This document shows positions 11,750 through 23,699 of a stretch of DNA of 60,000 bases, one piece after another. Origin of the DNA: Liolophura sinensis (Eukaryota; Mollusca; Polyplacophora; Chitonida; Chitonidae); assembly GCF_032854445.1 (NCBI RefSeq), contig NC_088300.1, forward strand, positions 73,401,005-73,461,004. Reading direction: 5' to 3'. Position numbers and translations under genes: made by a program. How positions within the stretch are numbered: the stretch's first letter is position 1; every line of letters begins with the position of its first letter. The notes under the pieces were generated by a model that had not been told where the DNA came from, ran no database searches, and saw nothing but the letters and a program-made list of their open reading frames with translations.

Positions 11750-12625
11750 TAAACTATGATTCTGCTTGTGGACTAAGCATCCCCGAAGCTTGGTCCCTTT
11801 GCAATGTTTTAATGTGATTGTATGTTAAATGTGATGACAATACAGCATTTTGAGTAATTCTACACCAGGTGCAATGCAAGCTCAACGTCCATAAGGACAA
11901 CCGGTCACACGTGCATTAGGCCACACGCGCAAACGCCCGCACGAGGGATCCGTTATTGTCGCCAAGGCCCCACGGACGGTCATAATTTCTTGTTCAGGAC
12001 TCTCAATAGGCGAAGAAAGCGATGAATAGGTATATATTGATAACGCTTAACCCAGAGCATGAAGGAATAGGTTTATATTCCTGTTGCATTTGATTAATTT
12101 GATCGTGGACATGTTATATAATGATCATGTGCAAATCCACCACTGATTGAAAAATGTGCCTAAATTGAACGTAGGACTTTACTAGTATATTCTACAACGC
12201 CTGTATTTTGCACTCTTTCGTCATTACCATCGATAAGTTGACTGCCGGTGTCGCACAGTTTGCCTTGTCTTTTGTACGATCTCGATACTGATAGGGTTTT
12301 GTTTTTGCTAGCGAATGATGTGAGCCTGAGCTAAATGTACATTTAAAAAATAGACACGGTGACACCCTACCACATATATGCATACATATTTATGCATACA
12401 CAAATCTATACCCGTACTCTGTTTACGTACAGTTTACTATTCTTACAGTGGGGCCATTGCAAGAAAGAAAAATTATATATTATACATGTGAACATTTTTA
12501 CTTTCAGACAGGAATATCATGAGTAGCGGCAGAAACAGCAAGCAGATAAAAACATCATGGAAATAAGAACATCACACAGAGAAGAAAAGCATACATCCAA
12601 GAGCATCATGCGCGTAAGTACAGCA
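11750..12625. other. Intergenic, nothing recognised
   Basis: No domain, array or transposon signature seen between the duplicated block and the LINE remnant. Confidence 0.4.
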
Positions 12626-12629
12626 TGCA

Positions 12630-14465
12630 GATAAAACCAACAAGCATTAGAAAAAAAGACATTTTAAATCTAGGACATTTAATTATAAAATTGGGTAAAG
12701 CTTGAAAAACTTTGTTAGGATACCTTACCGGTTTAAGACAGAATTCAGGCTGAAACGCGCGTCATCCGCACAAAAGAAGTTTAAAATATGGCTTGGCCCT
12801 CTGGGTACTAAATTTTTTTTACAATGGAGCATAAAATGCGCAATGGAGACATCAACTTGACAATTATCACAAAGGCCAGAGCCATGTAGGTTGAGCATGG
12901 CTCAATCTCTTTGTCACAACTTAACAAAATATGATTTACCTGCATTTACAGCTTATGGGGAAGACCAAAGCTAGTTTACAAGATATGTTGTTAAAGGCCA
13001 ATGTCTCCTTAGCAAAAGAGCTTATCTGCCAATCCATTACCTTATATACACACATGAGCAGGTACCCATTCAAAGCCGACATCGACATATTGATGGCACA
13101 AGACAGTGAGAAGATGTACCATCTCATAGATCACTGGAAATACCTTTCTCCAAGAAAAGTTAACTAGGCCTTTTATGGCACTTAGTGAGTCTGAGAAAAA
13201 TACAGCCCTGTGTGGTCTTTAATCTAACAACATACGCAGGGAAAAGAGGCTGGCGGAAAGCTCACCCACAAATAGAGATACATTATCCAACAACCTTAAA
13301 CTCTTAAAATAGTTCTCGAATACAGGATGTAACACCAGCCCTCTCAGTCTCTGTGCACTTTGATTTATCAGTAAACACTTGCAGGTAAGTACCACGGCCA
13401 GTAGGTGTTTATGTGGTCACAAACACACAGTTTAGAAATCTGACGGATGTTGATTTCCTAATTTTCACTCTATTTAGTCCTACATTGAATGGCTTTGGGC
13501 GTGATACACCGTTCTCAAGGAAGTTCTGATGATTAGCTGACTGTGTGGTTACAAATGGACGCCTTCAGCTTAAATGAGTATGCATGTGTTCTGAACTGTC
13601 TAATGATATAAAGAGGCCACTCATTACACGTGATCAGCAACACAGTAAGTGGCGTTGTTCTGAGAGCCCGTGTGTAAAGCCTAAGGACCGCACACTGAAT
13701 ACTATCTTTGACGTAATGTTTCACAAGCTGATTGATATGCTTCACAGCAATATTCTAAGCGGGAACGAATGAGTTCTCTGTATAACATCACTATGGTCAC
13801 TCTATCAGCACCCCACACCCCAGAGATTTCCCAGACTCCGTCCTTATCAGATTAAGCATTTTCTGACATTTGGATGCAACCATATTAACACCCTCTGACC
13901 AAGTGAGCCTTTTGCTTATAATAGCTCCCAGGTATTTAAAAGTGGAGCAGACTTTCTAAATTCACTTATCGAGAAACGGTACTGCAGGAGACTGTATCTG
14001 CCTTTAGGTGAAAATTACAACTTTAGATTTATCAGGCGAGAACTGAAAACCCAACGTCTTAATCCACTGAACAATATCGTTCAAGTCCTGCAGTACATAC
14101 TTCTAAGCAATATTCTTGCAACTACACCGTATGACCTTGTCATCTGCGAACAACGAGCAGCCTAACTTGGGATTAAGCAGAGATGGAAGATCATTCATTG
14201 TTGTGTTGAACATGATGGGGGATAAAACACTTCCTTGAGGGGCTCCCATTCTCTTGCATGGTAGGTCTTGACATCTCTCTACCAACCCTGACTTGGATGG
14301 AGCGAGCAGATGAAAAAAACCTCCTCACCCATCCTGGCATCCTTACACAGATTTGATGTTAAAGCAATATGACGATATGATGTAGGGAGTGCCGGGTCTT
14401 GGCTAGGCTTGGCCAAAGGAATAACAATAGTTTTCTTCCATGACAAGTGTATCTCCATTTTTGCT
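12630..14465 (-). mobile_element. Degenerate non-LTR retrotransposon (jockey/CR1-like LINE) remnant
   Basis: Read on the minus strand, pieces of a reverse transcriptase appear in order: SYRHIALTSNLCK (~14380), GAPQGSVLSPIMFN and CSLFADD (14140-14260, the FADD catalytic box), GFQFSPDKSKVVIF (~14010), FKYLGAIISKRLTW (~13910), IRSRLEYCCEA (~13750) and SIQCAVLRLYTRAL (~13670). A cysteine/histidine tail, CDNCQVDVSIAHFMLHC, lies near 12830-12880. Stops and frameshifts separate the pieces, so the copy is dead. The order RT, then a C-terminal CxxC...HxxxxC end is that of jockey/CR1/I-group LINEs; finer placement needs a tree. No 5' ORF or poly-A tail was found. Confidence 0.85.
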
Positions 14466-14470
14466 CACAC

Positions 14471-14560
14471 AGTATTATTTTTTTATTTATTGGATTGGTG
14501 TTTTACGCCGTACTCAAGAATATTTCACTTATACGACGGCGGCCAGCATTATGGTGCCTG
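14471..14560 (-). mobile_element. Truncated SINE tail
   Basis: Reverse-oriented copy of the common SINE 3' part: T-rich tail, then GATTGGTGTTTTACGCCGTA...CAAGAATATTTCACTTATACGACGGCGGCCAGCATTATGGT in segments. It stops abruptly where the 51-bp minisatellite begins, so the rest was lost or replaced by the array. Confidence 0.8.
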
Positions 14561-14562
14561 GT

Positions 14563-15897
14563 AAGTGTACTAGGAATCCACGCAAAATTTAATCATCGAA
14601 GAGTCTGATTGAGCAGTGTACAAAGTACGCAACATTTAATCATTGAAGAACCTGCCTGACTAGGGTTCAAGCAAATCACGCGCAACATTTAATCATTGAA
14701 AAACCTGCCTAAGCAGTATACAAACAAACCACACAACATTTCATCATTGAAAAACCTGCCTGAGCAGTGTACAAACAAGCCACACAACATTTAATCATTG
14801 AAAAACCTGCCTGAGAAGGGTTCAAACAAACCACACAACATTTAATCATTGAATAACGTGTCTGATAAGAATACAAGCAAACCACGTAACATTTAATCAT
14901 TGAAAAAACTTTCTAAGCAGGATACAAACCACACAACATTTAATCATTGAAGAACCCGCCTGAGCAGGGTACAAACAAGCCAAGCAACATTTAATCATTA
15001 AAGAATCTGCCTGAGCAGGGCACAAGCACGCCACGCACCATTTAATCATTGAAGAACGTGCCTGGGAAGTGTACTAGGAATCCACGCAAAATTTAATCAT
15101 TGAAGAGTCTGCTAGAGCAGTGTACAAACAAAGTACGCAACATTTAATCATTGAAGAACCTGCCTGACTAGGGTTCAAGCAAACCACGCAATATTTAATC
15201 ATTGAAAAACCTCCCTGAGAAGTGTACAAATATGCCACGCAACATTTAATCATTGAATAACCTGTCTGAGCACGACACAAACAAACCACACAACATTTAA
15301 TCATTGAATAACCTGCCGGAACAGTGTACAAACAAAACCACACAACATTTAATCATTGAAGAACCTGTCTGAGCAGTGTATAAACAAACCACACAACATT
15401 TAATCATTGAAGGTACTGGCACGCCACGCAACATTTAACCATTTATGAACCTGCCTGAGCAGTGCACTAACAAACCACACAACATTTAATCATAAAATAA
15501 CCTGTCTGAGCAGGATACAAAAAAAAAACACGCAACATTTAATCGTTAAAGAATCTGCCTGAGCAGGGTACAAGCACGCCACGCACCATTTAATCATTGA
15601 AAAACCTGCCTGAGCAGTGCACTAACAAACCACACAACCCTCAATCATTTATGAACCTGCCTGAGCATTGTACAAACAAACCACACAACATTTAATAACT
15701 GAAGCACCTGTCTGAGCTGTGTACATACCAGCCACAGAGCATTTCATCATTGAAGAACCTGCTTGAGCAGGGTACAAATGAGCCACACAACATTTCATCA
15801 TCGAAGAACCTGCCTGAGCAGTGCACATACAAGCCACACAACACTTAATCACTGAAGAACCTGTCTGAGCAGTGTACAAACAAGCCACACAACATTC
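14563..15897. repeat. 51-bp minisatellite downstream of the TLR (~26 units)
   Basis: The unit carries ACATTTAATCATTGAA, CCTGCCTGAGCAG and a CAAACCACAC-type segment. Measured starts of ATTT at 14687, 14738, 14789 and 14840 give exactly 51 bp. The 51-bp period (17 codons) explains short minus-strand frames with a repeated MIKCCVVCLYTAQAG peptide. A higher-order pattern is present: the segment from TGCCTGG.AAGTGTACTAGG at 14555 recurs at 15059, and the GCCACGCACCATTT variant occurs at both 15031 and 15579. The array ends 33 bp before the TLR stop codon. Confidence 0.93.
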
Positions 15898-15929
15898 TAC
15901 GAGAGCTGGGAAATTCTATTTGCGTTCAG

Positions 15930-18467
15930 TCAGCGTAAAGCCTCCTTCAGCCTCTGCCAAAACATAACTTGTTCGTTTGGCTCGTCTTTCCATTTTAAGA
16001 AGGTTATTTTGTGCCAGAGGTTCCGGAGAGCACTTGGCATCTGGCGAACTGGAATGTCCTCCATAAGTACGCACAGTATAATGTCGTCCTTTCCCTCTTC
16101 CACGCACTTCATACCAGCATATTCGATCTCCAGAGGTCCATAGGTACATCTGAGGAAATCAATACTTATAATCATCAGGATCTTTCGACTTTCTCTGATT
16201 TTATCCACAATGTTTTCATGGATTGGTTTACCGGGAATAAAGTCTCGGTTGTGGACACACAGCTTGATGGGATCGTCCGTCAGCTCCATTTTGGGGCGTA
16301 ATTGCCCGGACACCCATAAGTAATCTTCCTCGGTATAAGCCACAAAGGCGTCGTAGGAGTATTCCTTGCCAGCGAACATGTTGTCTGGGGGTTGTAGTTT
16401 ACTGTAAAACCAGTATTTAATGTTTATTCTGTAGCGATACATTGCGGCCAGGAATAGCACCAAAATGAACACAGACAAACTTCCGACCACCGATATTATT
16501 AGATATGTATGACTGATACATGTCACCTCAAAGTTTTTTAGACCTTCATGGAACGTAAGAACAGAGACTTGAGTTCCATCTGCTAAAGCGCAAGTATAAT
16601 TGCCATTCTTGTCAAGGTATTGTTTTCTTTTAAAAATCCATCGAATAAATAAGACTGATTCGCAAGTGCACTGCAAAGGATTCTCATCTAAAGCAATGTG
16701 GCAAGAATCACCGTCTTTGGTGAGGCATCGGTCAAGGATACTCATTTCCTGTGGCAGAAGATAGGTGAATGCGTTGAAGGATAAATCCAAGTGTCGGAGC
16801 TGAGTAATTCCCGAAACTACGGCGGGTAGGCGTTGGAACTTGTTGTTGGCAAGATTCATCGATTGAAGATGCTTATTTTTGTCAAAAAGATGTCGATTTA
16901 AGTCAGATAATTTGTTAGCTGAGAGGTCAGTTTCCTCTAACATATCAAGCAGGATAAAGGGAGTCGCTCTGGATATAAGAGAAGATTTCAAGCTGGGGGA
17001 ATTGGAGATAAAAAGCTTTTTAAGTTTGCGAAAGTTTGAGAAAAATTCAGGCGGTATATGATCACAAATTGTACCAGAGATATCCAAGTGTGTGAGGTTT
17101 TCAAGTCCATGGATTCTCAAAGCATCACAGTTGTCTATGTTGTTATTTGAAAGGTCAATTGTTCTCATATTAGACCCTTGCACGAACTGAACTTTACCTA
17201 AGAAGAATCGATAGCAAACCCCACTTATGTTTAAACTTTCTAAATTGCGTGGTACAGGAAGAAATGGGTAAAAATTTTGTCCTTTTACAATATTCAGCAT
17301 AGAAGTGTAGCTTGCTGGGTTTGGAATGCTATGGGCGTGGCTAAAATCGGCCGTTTTTAGTCTGTTTGCTGTCAGGAAAGGGAGTAAAAATGCCTCTGGA
17401 AAGCAGCGAAACGAATGGAACGACACGTTTAAATGTTCGATACAGCTGAGATTAACTTTTGGTGAACGGTCATTGTCCGTAGAGGAGATAAAATTTTGAG
17501 ACATGTCTATCGTTTTAACACACATTGTTTTCAAATATACGAAGTCGGCTTGCTCAAGGCGGTAGTTGTTTCCCTTACACAATTCATTGTTTAACATTAC
17601 CAAATGAATTTCACTCATAGTTCTGTTACGAAGACTATATAAAGACCTAAGTGCGGGTTGCAGTCCAAGATAATTGTTCCAGGTTAAATCCAGAATGCTC
17701 AGTGACTTCAAAGGCTCGAAAGCGTTGGTCTCAATGCTGGTAATTCCGCAGTTGCACAGGCGCAGTTCATAAACTGATGAGTTTCTTAACCCTTCGAATG
17801 TAGTGTTTCTGAGAGTCCCTAAATTGCAGTTCCCGACTTCTTCAAATTTTCCAAACGCAAGGACGGTAGTGAGGTTTGACAAGGCTCTGAAACCACTTTG
17901 GAAGGTGAAATCTTTTGGAAAATCCATCAACAGCCTGGACAAACTCTTGAGTTTAGAAAAAGCTTGATCTATACCCTTCCACTTCATGTAACGGGTTTTT
18001 CTGTAATTTTGAATTTGAATTTCCCTCAGATTAACTAAGGATTCGAACAGCTGTGTTGTGAAGATATCAGGGGTAAGAGTAAAGTTATTTGCAGAGAGAT
18101 TTAAGGAAACCAGGTCGCCAAGGCCAATGAACGCGGATGACTCCATACTATAAATGGCGTTGTTGGATAGATCAAGGGATTTTAAAGATTTAACATTGAC
18201 AAATGTTCGATTTCGGACGATCAAAATCTTGTTGAAACTTAGGTCGATGTGGATGGCGTTATTGAAATTGACCTCGTCCGTCGGTACAGATGATAACCCT
18301 CGTGACCTGCAGTCTAGGAGGTGTGAGTGCTGATTAAACTCGCATCTATGAATCCGTGAAGTGACAGATCCCTGCAGGGTGACAAGGGTAAGTAGTACTG
18401 TCAGTCCACATAAAAGCATCCTGTCCCTGGTGTGGAGGAATGTTGTCTGCTGTTTGCAGTTGTCCAT
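15930..18467 (-). CDS. Toll-like receptor (single cysteine-cluster type)
   Basis: A single-exon 845-residue type I membrane receptor for innate immune sensing. In order: hydrophobic signal peptide at ~17-37 (MLLCGLTVLLTLVTLQG), N-terminal cysteine region, a long run of leucine-rich repeats with many N-glycosylation sites (~45-592), one C-terminal LRR cysteine cap (CTCES...CAL...C, ~593-652), a transmembrane helix at ~655-677, and a cytoplasmic TIR domain at ~703-845. TIR box 1 is YDAFVAY, box 2 is LCVHNRDFIPGKPI, and box 3 FW lies near the end. One cysteine cap next to the membrane marks the vertebrate-like class, as opposed to the multiple-cluster Toll class. Met17 is probably the real start: residues 1-16 overlap diverged units of the upstream minisatellite, although Met1 has a good Kozak context. 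The ligand cannot be inferred. Confidence 0.96.
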   Translation of the reverse strand: MDNCKQQTTFLHTRDRMLLCGLTVLLTLVTLQGSVTSRIHRCEFNQHSHLLDCRSRGLSSVPTDEVNFNNAIHIDLSFNKILIVRNRTFVNVKSLKSLDLSNNAIYSMESSAFIGLGDLVSLNLSANNFTLTPDIFTTQLFESLVNLREIQIQNYRKTRYMKWKGIDQAFSKLKSLSRLLMDFPKDFTFQSGFRALSNLTTVLAFGKFEEVGNCNLGTLRNTTFEGLRNSSVYELRLCNCGITSIETNAFEPLKSLSILDLTWNNYLGLQPALRSLYSLRNRTMSEIHLVMLNNELCKGNNYRLEQADFVYLKTMCVKTIDMSQNFISSTDNDRSPKVNLSCIEHLNVSFHSFRCFPEAFLLPFLTANRLKTADFSHAHSIPNPASYTSMLNIVKGQNFYPFLPVPRNLESLNISGVCYRFFLGKVQFVQGSNMRTIDLSNNNIDNCDALRIHGLENLTHLDISGTICDHIPPEFFSNFRKLKKLFISNSPSLKSSLISRATPFILLDMLEETDLSANKLSDLNRHLFDKNKHLQSMNLANNKFQRLPAVVSGITQLRHLDLSFNAFTYLLPQEMSILDRCLTKDGDSCHIALDENPLQCTCESVLFIRWIFKRKQYLDKNGNYTCALADGTQVSVLTFHEGLKNFEVTCISHTYLIISVVGSLSVFILVLFLAAMYRYRINIKYWFYSKLQPPDNMFAGKEYSYDAFVAYTEEDYLWVSGQLRPKMELTDDPIKLCVHNRDFIPGKPIHENIVDKIRESRKILMIISIDFLRCTYGPLEIEYAGMKCVEEGKDDIILCVLMEDIPVRQMPSALRNLWHKITFLKWKDEPNEQVMFWQRLKEALR

Positions 18468-19325
18468 GTTGAGGAGCTATGCTGTCTACGTTGTGGAGCT
18501 ATGCTGTCTGCGTTGTGGAGCTATGCTGTCTCAGTTGTGGAGATTTGCTGTCTACGTTGTGGAGCTTTGCTGTCTATATTGTGGAGCTATGCTGTTTGCG
18601 TTGTGGAGCTATGCAGTCTGCGTTGTAGATCTAGGCTGTTTACGTTGTGGAGCTATGCTGTCTGAGTTGTGCAGCTATGCTGTCTGTGCTGAGGAGCCTT
18701 CTGTCCGCGTTGTGGAACTATGCTGCCTGCGTTGTGAAGCTGTGCTGTCTGCGTTGTGGAGCTGTGCCGTCTGCGTTGTGGAGATTTGCTGTCTGTGTTG
18801 TGGAGCTTTGCTGTCTGCGTTGTGGAGCTTTGCTGTCTACCTTTTGGAACTAGGTTATCTGTGTTGTGGAGCTATACTGTCTGTGTTATGGAGCTATGCT
18901 GTCTGCGCTGAGGAGTTTTGCTGTCTGCGCTGTGGAACTATGCTGTCTGCGTCCTGGAGCTTTTCTGTATGCGTTTTGGGGCTATCGTGTCTACATTGTG
19001 GAGCTATCCTGTCTCCGTTGTGAAGCTGTGGTACCCGCGTTGCGGAGCTATTCTTTCTGCGTTTTAAAGGTTTGCTGTCTGTCAAGGTTTGCTTACAACG
19101 TTGTGGAGCTATGCTGTCTGCGTTGTGGAGCTATGCTGTCTGCGTTGTGGAGCTATCCTGTCTTCGTTCTGGAGCTATAGTGCCCGCGTTGTGGAGCTAT
19201 GTTGCCCAATTTGTGGATCTATGTTGTCTGCGTTGTGGAACTTTGCTGTCGGTGTTGTGGAGCTTTGTTGACTAGGTTGTGGAGCTATGCTGTCTGCGCC
19301 CTGGTGCTAAGCTGCTTTTTTGCTG
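18429..19325. repeat. 22-bp minisatellite upstream of (and into) the TLR
   Basis: Units of the type GTTGTGGAGCTATGCTGTCTGC repeat about 40 times. TTGTGG starts at 18491, 18513, 18535, 18557 and 18579, a strict 22-bp period. Because 22 is not a multiple of three and the unit has no stop, all three plus-strand frames stay open and give overlapping cysteine-rich repeat peptides (220 residues in the longest). Diverged units (GTGTGGAGGAATGTTGTCTG at ~18430) extend inside the predicted TLR start. I do not consider the repeat peptides real proteins. Confidence 0.93.
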
Positions 19326-19329
19326 CTTT

Positions 19330-20280
19330 ACCTGATGACTGCACTGGCCTACAAAAGCGAATAGATAAAAATTTCCAAAATTAAGCTCTGGCAACTTTTT
19401 AGTAAGAGAGGTTATCAGGAAATTAACATAGACACGCTTCTTTCAACCAGTTTTATCTCCGTATTTCCCATTGTTCAAAATTAAATACATTGAGCGATAA
19501 TCTAATCAAAACTTACAACCGTATATCTGGCTTCATCTGGGTTGTTTATTCATAATGTTGAAATGCTGTATAGTAAGGATTGAAGGCCCGTGCGCTCCCA
19601 CCGTGTTGAGGGCAACTTGTAGATCTGCTAGCATGATACACCATTTGAGTACTAATGTCCTTTGCATCATTCGCCTAGAACATTCCGTGTGTGTTTTCAA
19701 CATCATTGCTGACTACTTCTCTTTTCGTGACACCCCTTAATTTCGTACATTATATATTTTCTTAGTTTTTTGGTGGTTTGTATTAAAAGTAGTTTGGTCC
19801 GATTGATGCCTAGTATATGAATATTTCTTTTAAAGCATAGGTTCACAATTTATTTGAAATTATGGTCATCAATATTTTTGAACAAGACATTTAAAAATAA
19901 TTTTGATATATGATGGATATATTAGGGACCAAATTTGGTATATGCTATCTAGTTCTAGTTCAAAATATGGATATGTCTGATTAGTACATTGATTTGAATG
20001 TAAATTTGTTGTCTTTGCACAAAACATATGCGTTATTAATGTCACAGTGACATTCTATTTGCATTCTCCCGTCTCGAATAAATCTTGATTGACGCTTACT
20101 TTGGTGTCGCGTTGCATGGAGAGTCAGTCTTCATGTGACTTTTTAGCCAGTTGGGGAGATTTTGGTTTGACCTCACATGACCACTGTACTGATTCGTTGA
20201 CAGTAGACAATTGGTATGCAAGTAGGTTTATTGGAGTAGATGGACGTAGTTAGAGACAAAAGCATTGAAGGGTTGAAGGG
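19330..20280. other. Intergenic, nothing recognised
   Basis: AT-rich DNA upstream of the TLR array with no supported feature. Confidence 0.4.
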
Positions 20281-20281
20281 T

Positions 20282-20520
20282 GCAGTTCATACCAAACCTA
20301 TCTGCCATTTAGATGTCATAAATTTGGTGTTTTCTCTCTTCAGGTAAGATGCTGTATGCATAGAAATCAAGTGTCGTATTTCGTTTGACAGATTCTTTCG
20401 ATTCAGCAGCTCATGCCAAACCTATCTGCCATTACTTTGGTCTTTTCTCTCGTCAAGTCGTTCTGTTCTGTACAAATAAATAAAGAGTTACTGCCTGTCA
20501 ATCATCAACAGCCTGTCCTG
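20282..20520. repeat. Diverged tandem duplication, 124-bp spacing
   Basis: GCAGTTCATACCAAACCTAT at 20282 and GCAGCTCATGCCAAACCTAT at 20406 are followed in both copies by CTGCCATT, GGT.TTTTCTCTC.TCA and a TTCTGT/CTGTAT-type end. Two diverged copies are visible. The second ends near an AATAAATAAAG run, so this could be part of an old retroelement end. Confidence 0.5.
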
Positions 20521-20569
20521 TTCCGTTGCTATTCCAGTCCGGAAAGTCCCACGCGACATTAATAAAAAT

Positions 20570-23500
20570 ATTTCAGAATATATAAAATGAAATATGATTA
20601 AAATTACGCTCTGATGTCACGAACATGTTAGGAGAAAAGGCCAATTTCGAGCACAATAAATATATTAGACACTTGTCACTTTCTCTTTAATAAGATTATC
20701 ATGCAATGATATATTACCCACCTTTAAACAATCATCAAATGTCCTTTTCTCCTTAAAGAAAAACCGAAAAAACACTGAAGCCCATATTCACACAAAAAAG
20801 TTGAAACTTTTTAATTTTTTCTCTCCACTTTTAAAGTACGACTTTTGAAAGTTGACTGTAAACTAAGAGATATCGCGAAAGGAGACAAAAAAAACATATT
20901 AAGTTGTACTTTTGTTTAGAAATTAATTAACAGAGTCCTATCTAGACCAAGCATGTTTTGCTCGCTTCAGAGTAAATAAAACTTTATCTTATTTCTGAAC
21001 TTTAAAGAAAGAACGGCAATGGCAGCAACCCATTTGTGTACAGACAGCTTTTTGTCAAAATGATTTTAAATCTTGAACGATCCGACAACATTCTTTCTGT
21101 ACAGAACGATGACTGTATACTTCTCCTGTCACATTTTTATGTTTTCGAACACCGCTACGTTCCCTCTGCATTAATCTGATAACCATACTTATGTCAGCAC
21201 AGAGTGTAGGGAAATTAATCCTAGCCAGGATGGCATGATTACTGTGAACAAGAATGTCAGTTTATAGTCTGTCTTGATTTCACCTGTACATCCATGGAAA
21301 CGTAGAAATGTCGTGTGGTTTGTGTTTCTGTGTTTTGAATGTTAATTGTTTCGGGTTTATTGGGGGTTTAATATGCCTTCCAACCGTATGTACCCTAATT
21401 CCTCAACCTTTTCAACCATCTCCGCAACCAATAATTTGAAACATTCCTGGAGAACTGTTGGGTGTAGGGAAATAACTTGCACAGTTTTACTCCGCTTGCA
21501 CATTTAATAACACAAACTTTGTTTCATTTTCATAATAATTGTATGCATAAATTCCACTAAAAGAAGCGCTTTTATGGTTGGAGATTTACGGTATCTCTTC
21601 GCACTACACTATTCATTGTAGCATGCAGGCCGACCCCAATAACGGCGTATTTAATGCTGCCTCACTGGAAACTTTGTCGAAAACACCAGATATAACGCTC
21701 CATGCCCGCTGATACATTTTTCTAAACCATGCTAACCATTTCTTGGCCTTTCCTATGATACTTACCGCCTGACGAGAAAGGCAGAGTTGCTAATTTTCAA
21801 ACTTTCCCTTCCCTTTTTTCTGGACTTGATATTTAAGCTCGGCTCCAGATTTTACGAGACGAAGTTCTCAAATGTACGTGGTGATCTGTGTACTTCAGTA
21901 ATTTTCCTCCCTAGACCAGTTTCGTTCCAAAAGTTTGGACGGTTTGTTAAGCTGTTTGGATGAATTAGCGGCATTAATGGCTTTATCGACAAAATACTAA
22001 TTGTTTTTATGTTATTTTGCAGAAAGATTAAAATGACAGATTCGTACACAACATATTTCAGCACACATGTGGATTTATATCGTTTTTAGTAATCGCCTGT
22101 GAGACGAACTTCCAAACACAAATCGACCTTATTGGGAAAAAAACCGTCTTCGTAAAATAAAGGAATGTAAACTAAAGTAAAGCTCCCTGTCACGGGAGGA
22201 TGTAGGAAGCTAGCAGAAAATGAAACTTACACAAAAGCGTCCATTCATAAAATGCAGAAAAGGTTCTGGGATTTTCGATAGAGTATATTAGCATTGTAAG
22301 AAAACAAGTATATGCAGTTCAACTTCAGGCATAAGCTACTGTATATACATTAACAACTTTTACGTGTGGATGGCGATATAACCTCGCTGTGACACATGGT
22401 AAATTCACGTCACTAGACCACTGAATATCCCGCGAGCACAGGTATACAGAGTCCATGCCCGTTTGAAATTTGTGTGAATTCCTACCTGTTAATTGCATGG
22501 AATCATGATTAGCGAAGCCGAATTTCTGAAACTCTCCACCAGCATTTTCCAGAAATCTCCAGTTCTTACTTAAGAAATGGTTTTATGCTTCTACGCTGAT
22601 TTTCAAAGTAACAGGGCATATATAGCTTCATCAAGGAAGTATGAACGCATCAGGTTGTCACAAATCACGAATTCCCGGTCTGAAATAACTTTACTTGATT
22701 GGCTCTGATGGTATCACGCGGCCAGAAGGCCTCCTAAGTTCAGCACATCAAGGTACAAGGTTCAGTACTCCGAATAGAACTACACGTGTGTGTTATAGAG
22801 CGTAGGTCCAAGTGGAGGTCTGTACACGTAGGTCCGACAAAGGGAGAAGAATTAGCTCTACTTTAGAATGTTCTGTATATTTGTGTTTGTAGTATCTTAC
22901 AACAATAAAATGATAAAAAATGTATACGATGTATAAATATATACTAATGAGTGTCTGGGCCACAACTTTTTTTCGGCAGAAGGCCATGTTTAGCTCCAAA
23001 CACACAAATTAAAAAAATCACAAAATCGTCATTGTATGAGGCAATGGAGTCACATTATTTACGGCAAGGTAATTTCTAAAAATACAGTCGGACTGATTCA
23101 TTTTTAGACTAATTCTGCGTTGTGCGTTAGAAAAAAATATATGTCACAGCATAAAACATTTTTTTTCAACGAACGCCTGTTTTGCATGTTCTGTGATAGA
23201 TGAATTTGCTAAGATAACGGTATAACAATTACTTGAGCAACCAGATAAGAGGTCCGTTTTCCCCATATAATTCGTGAGATTGCTGTTTCTACTGTTGGCT
23301 TTTTTGTAACTGTTCTGTCGGAAAGAGACCAGAACTAAGACATAAAGGTTAAAAACAAAAAAATTCAGCAGCTCAATCTCCTGATGAGTTGTAAAGAAAA
23401 CCGGCACAAATAAGGTATGCTTGAGTTACAGCTGCCCAAAAATTGCGTTTAAACGACTCAGTTATCACCATCGTTTTTATAATTATTAATATAACGGAGA

Positions 23501-23695
23501 ACCTAAAACTGATGTATCAATGAATACATTCAATTAGGATGGCTGTGTTTGGCTAAGCCTGGTATGTCAATAAATGTAACTGGCAAACGTAAATCTATAA
23601 CATAATTCGATAGAAGTTAATTTCACTTTCTTGTAGATGAAAAGCCGCGCCACAGAATTCAGTCGTAATCAGTTAGGCAATATTTCATACGAGTT
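20570..23695. other. Long intergenic stretch, nothing recognised
   Basis: About 3.1 kb with no domain, array or element signature. Short frames on the minus strand (21852-22064, 22793-23407) lack family resemblance and codon structure. Confidence 0.4.
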
Positions 23696-23699
23696 AGCA

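Noticed and set aside
14709-15888. Short MIKCCVVCLYTAQAG-type repeat proteins
   Set aside because: By-product of the 51-bp array; frames start and stop at random variant units.
16011-16301. 96-codon plus-strand frame inside the TLR
   Set aside because: Antisense shadow of the TIR domain.
18361-19275. Cysteine-rich repeat proteins on the plus strand
   Set aside because: All three frames are open because the 22-bp unit lacks stops. They are antisense to the TLR 5' end and have no independent support.
20282-20575. LTR or retroviral end near the 124-bp duplication
   Set aside because: An AATAAA-like run is present, but no TG..CA ends, primer-binding site, partner LTR or pol sequence nearby.
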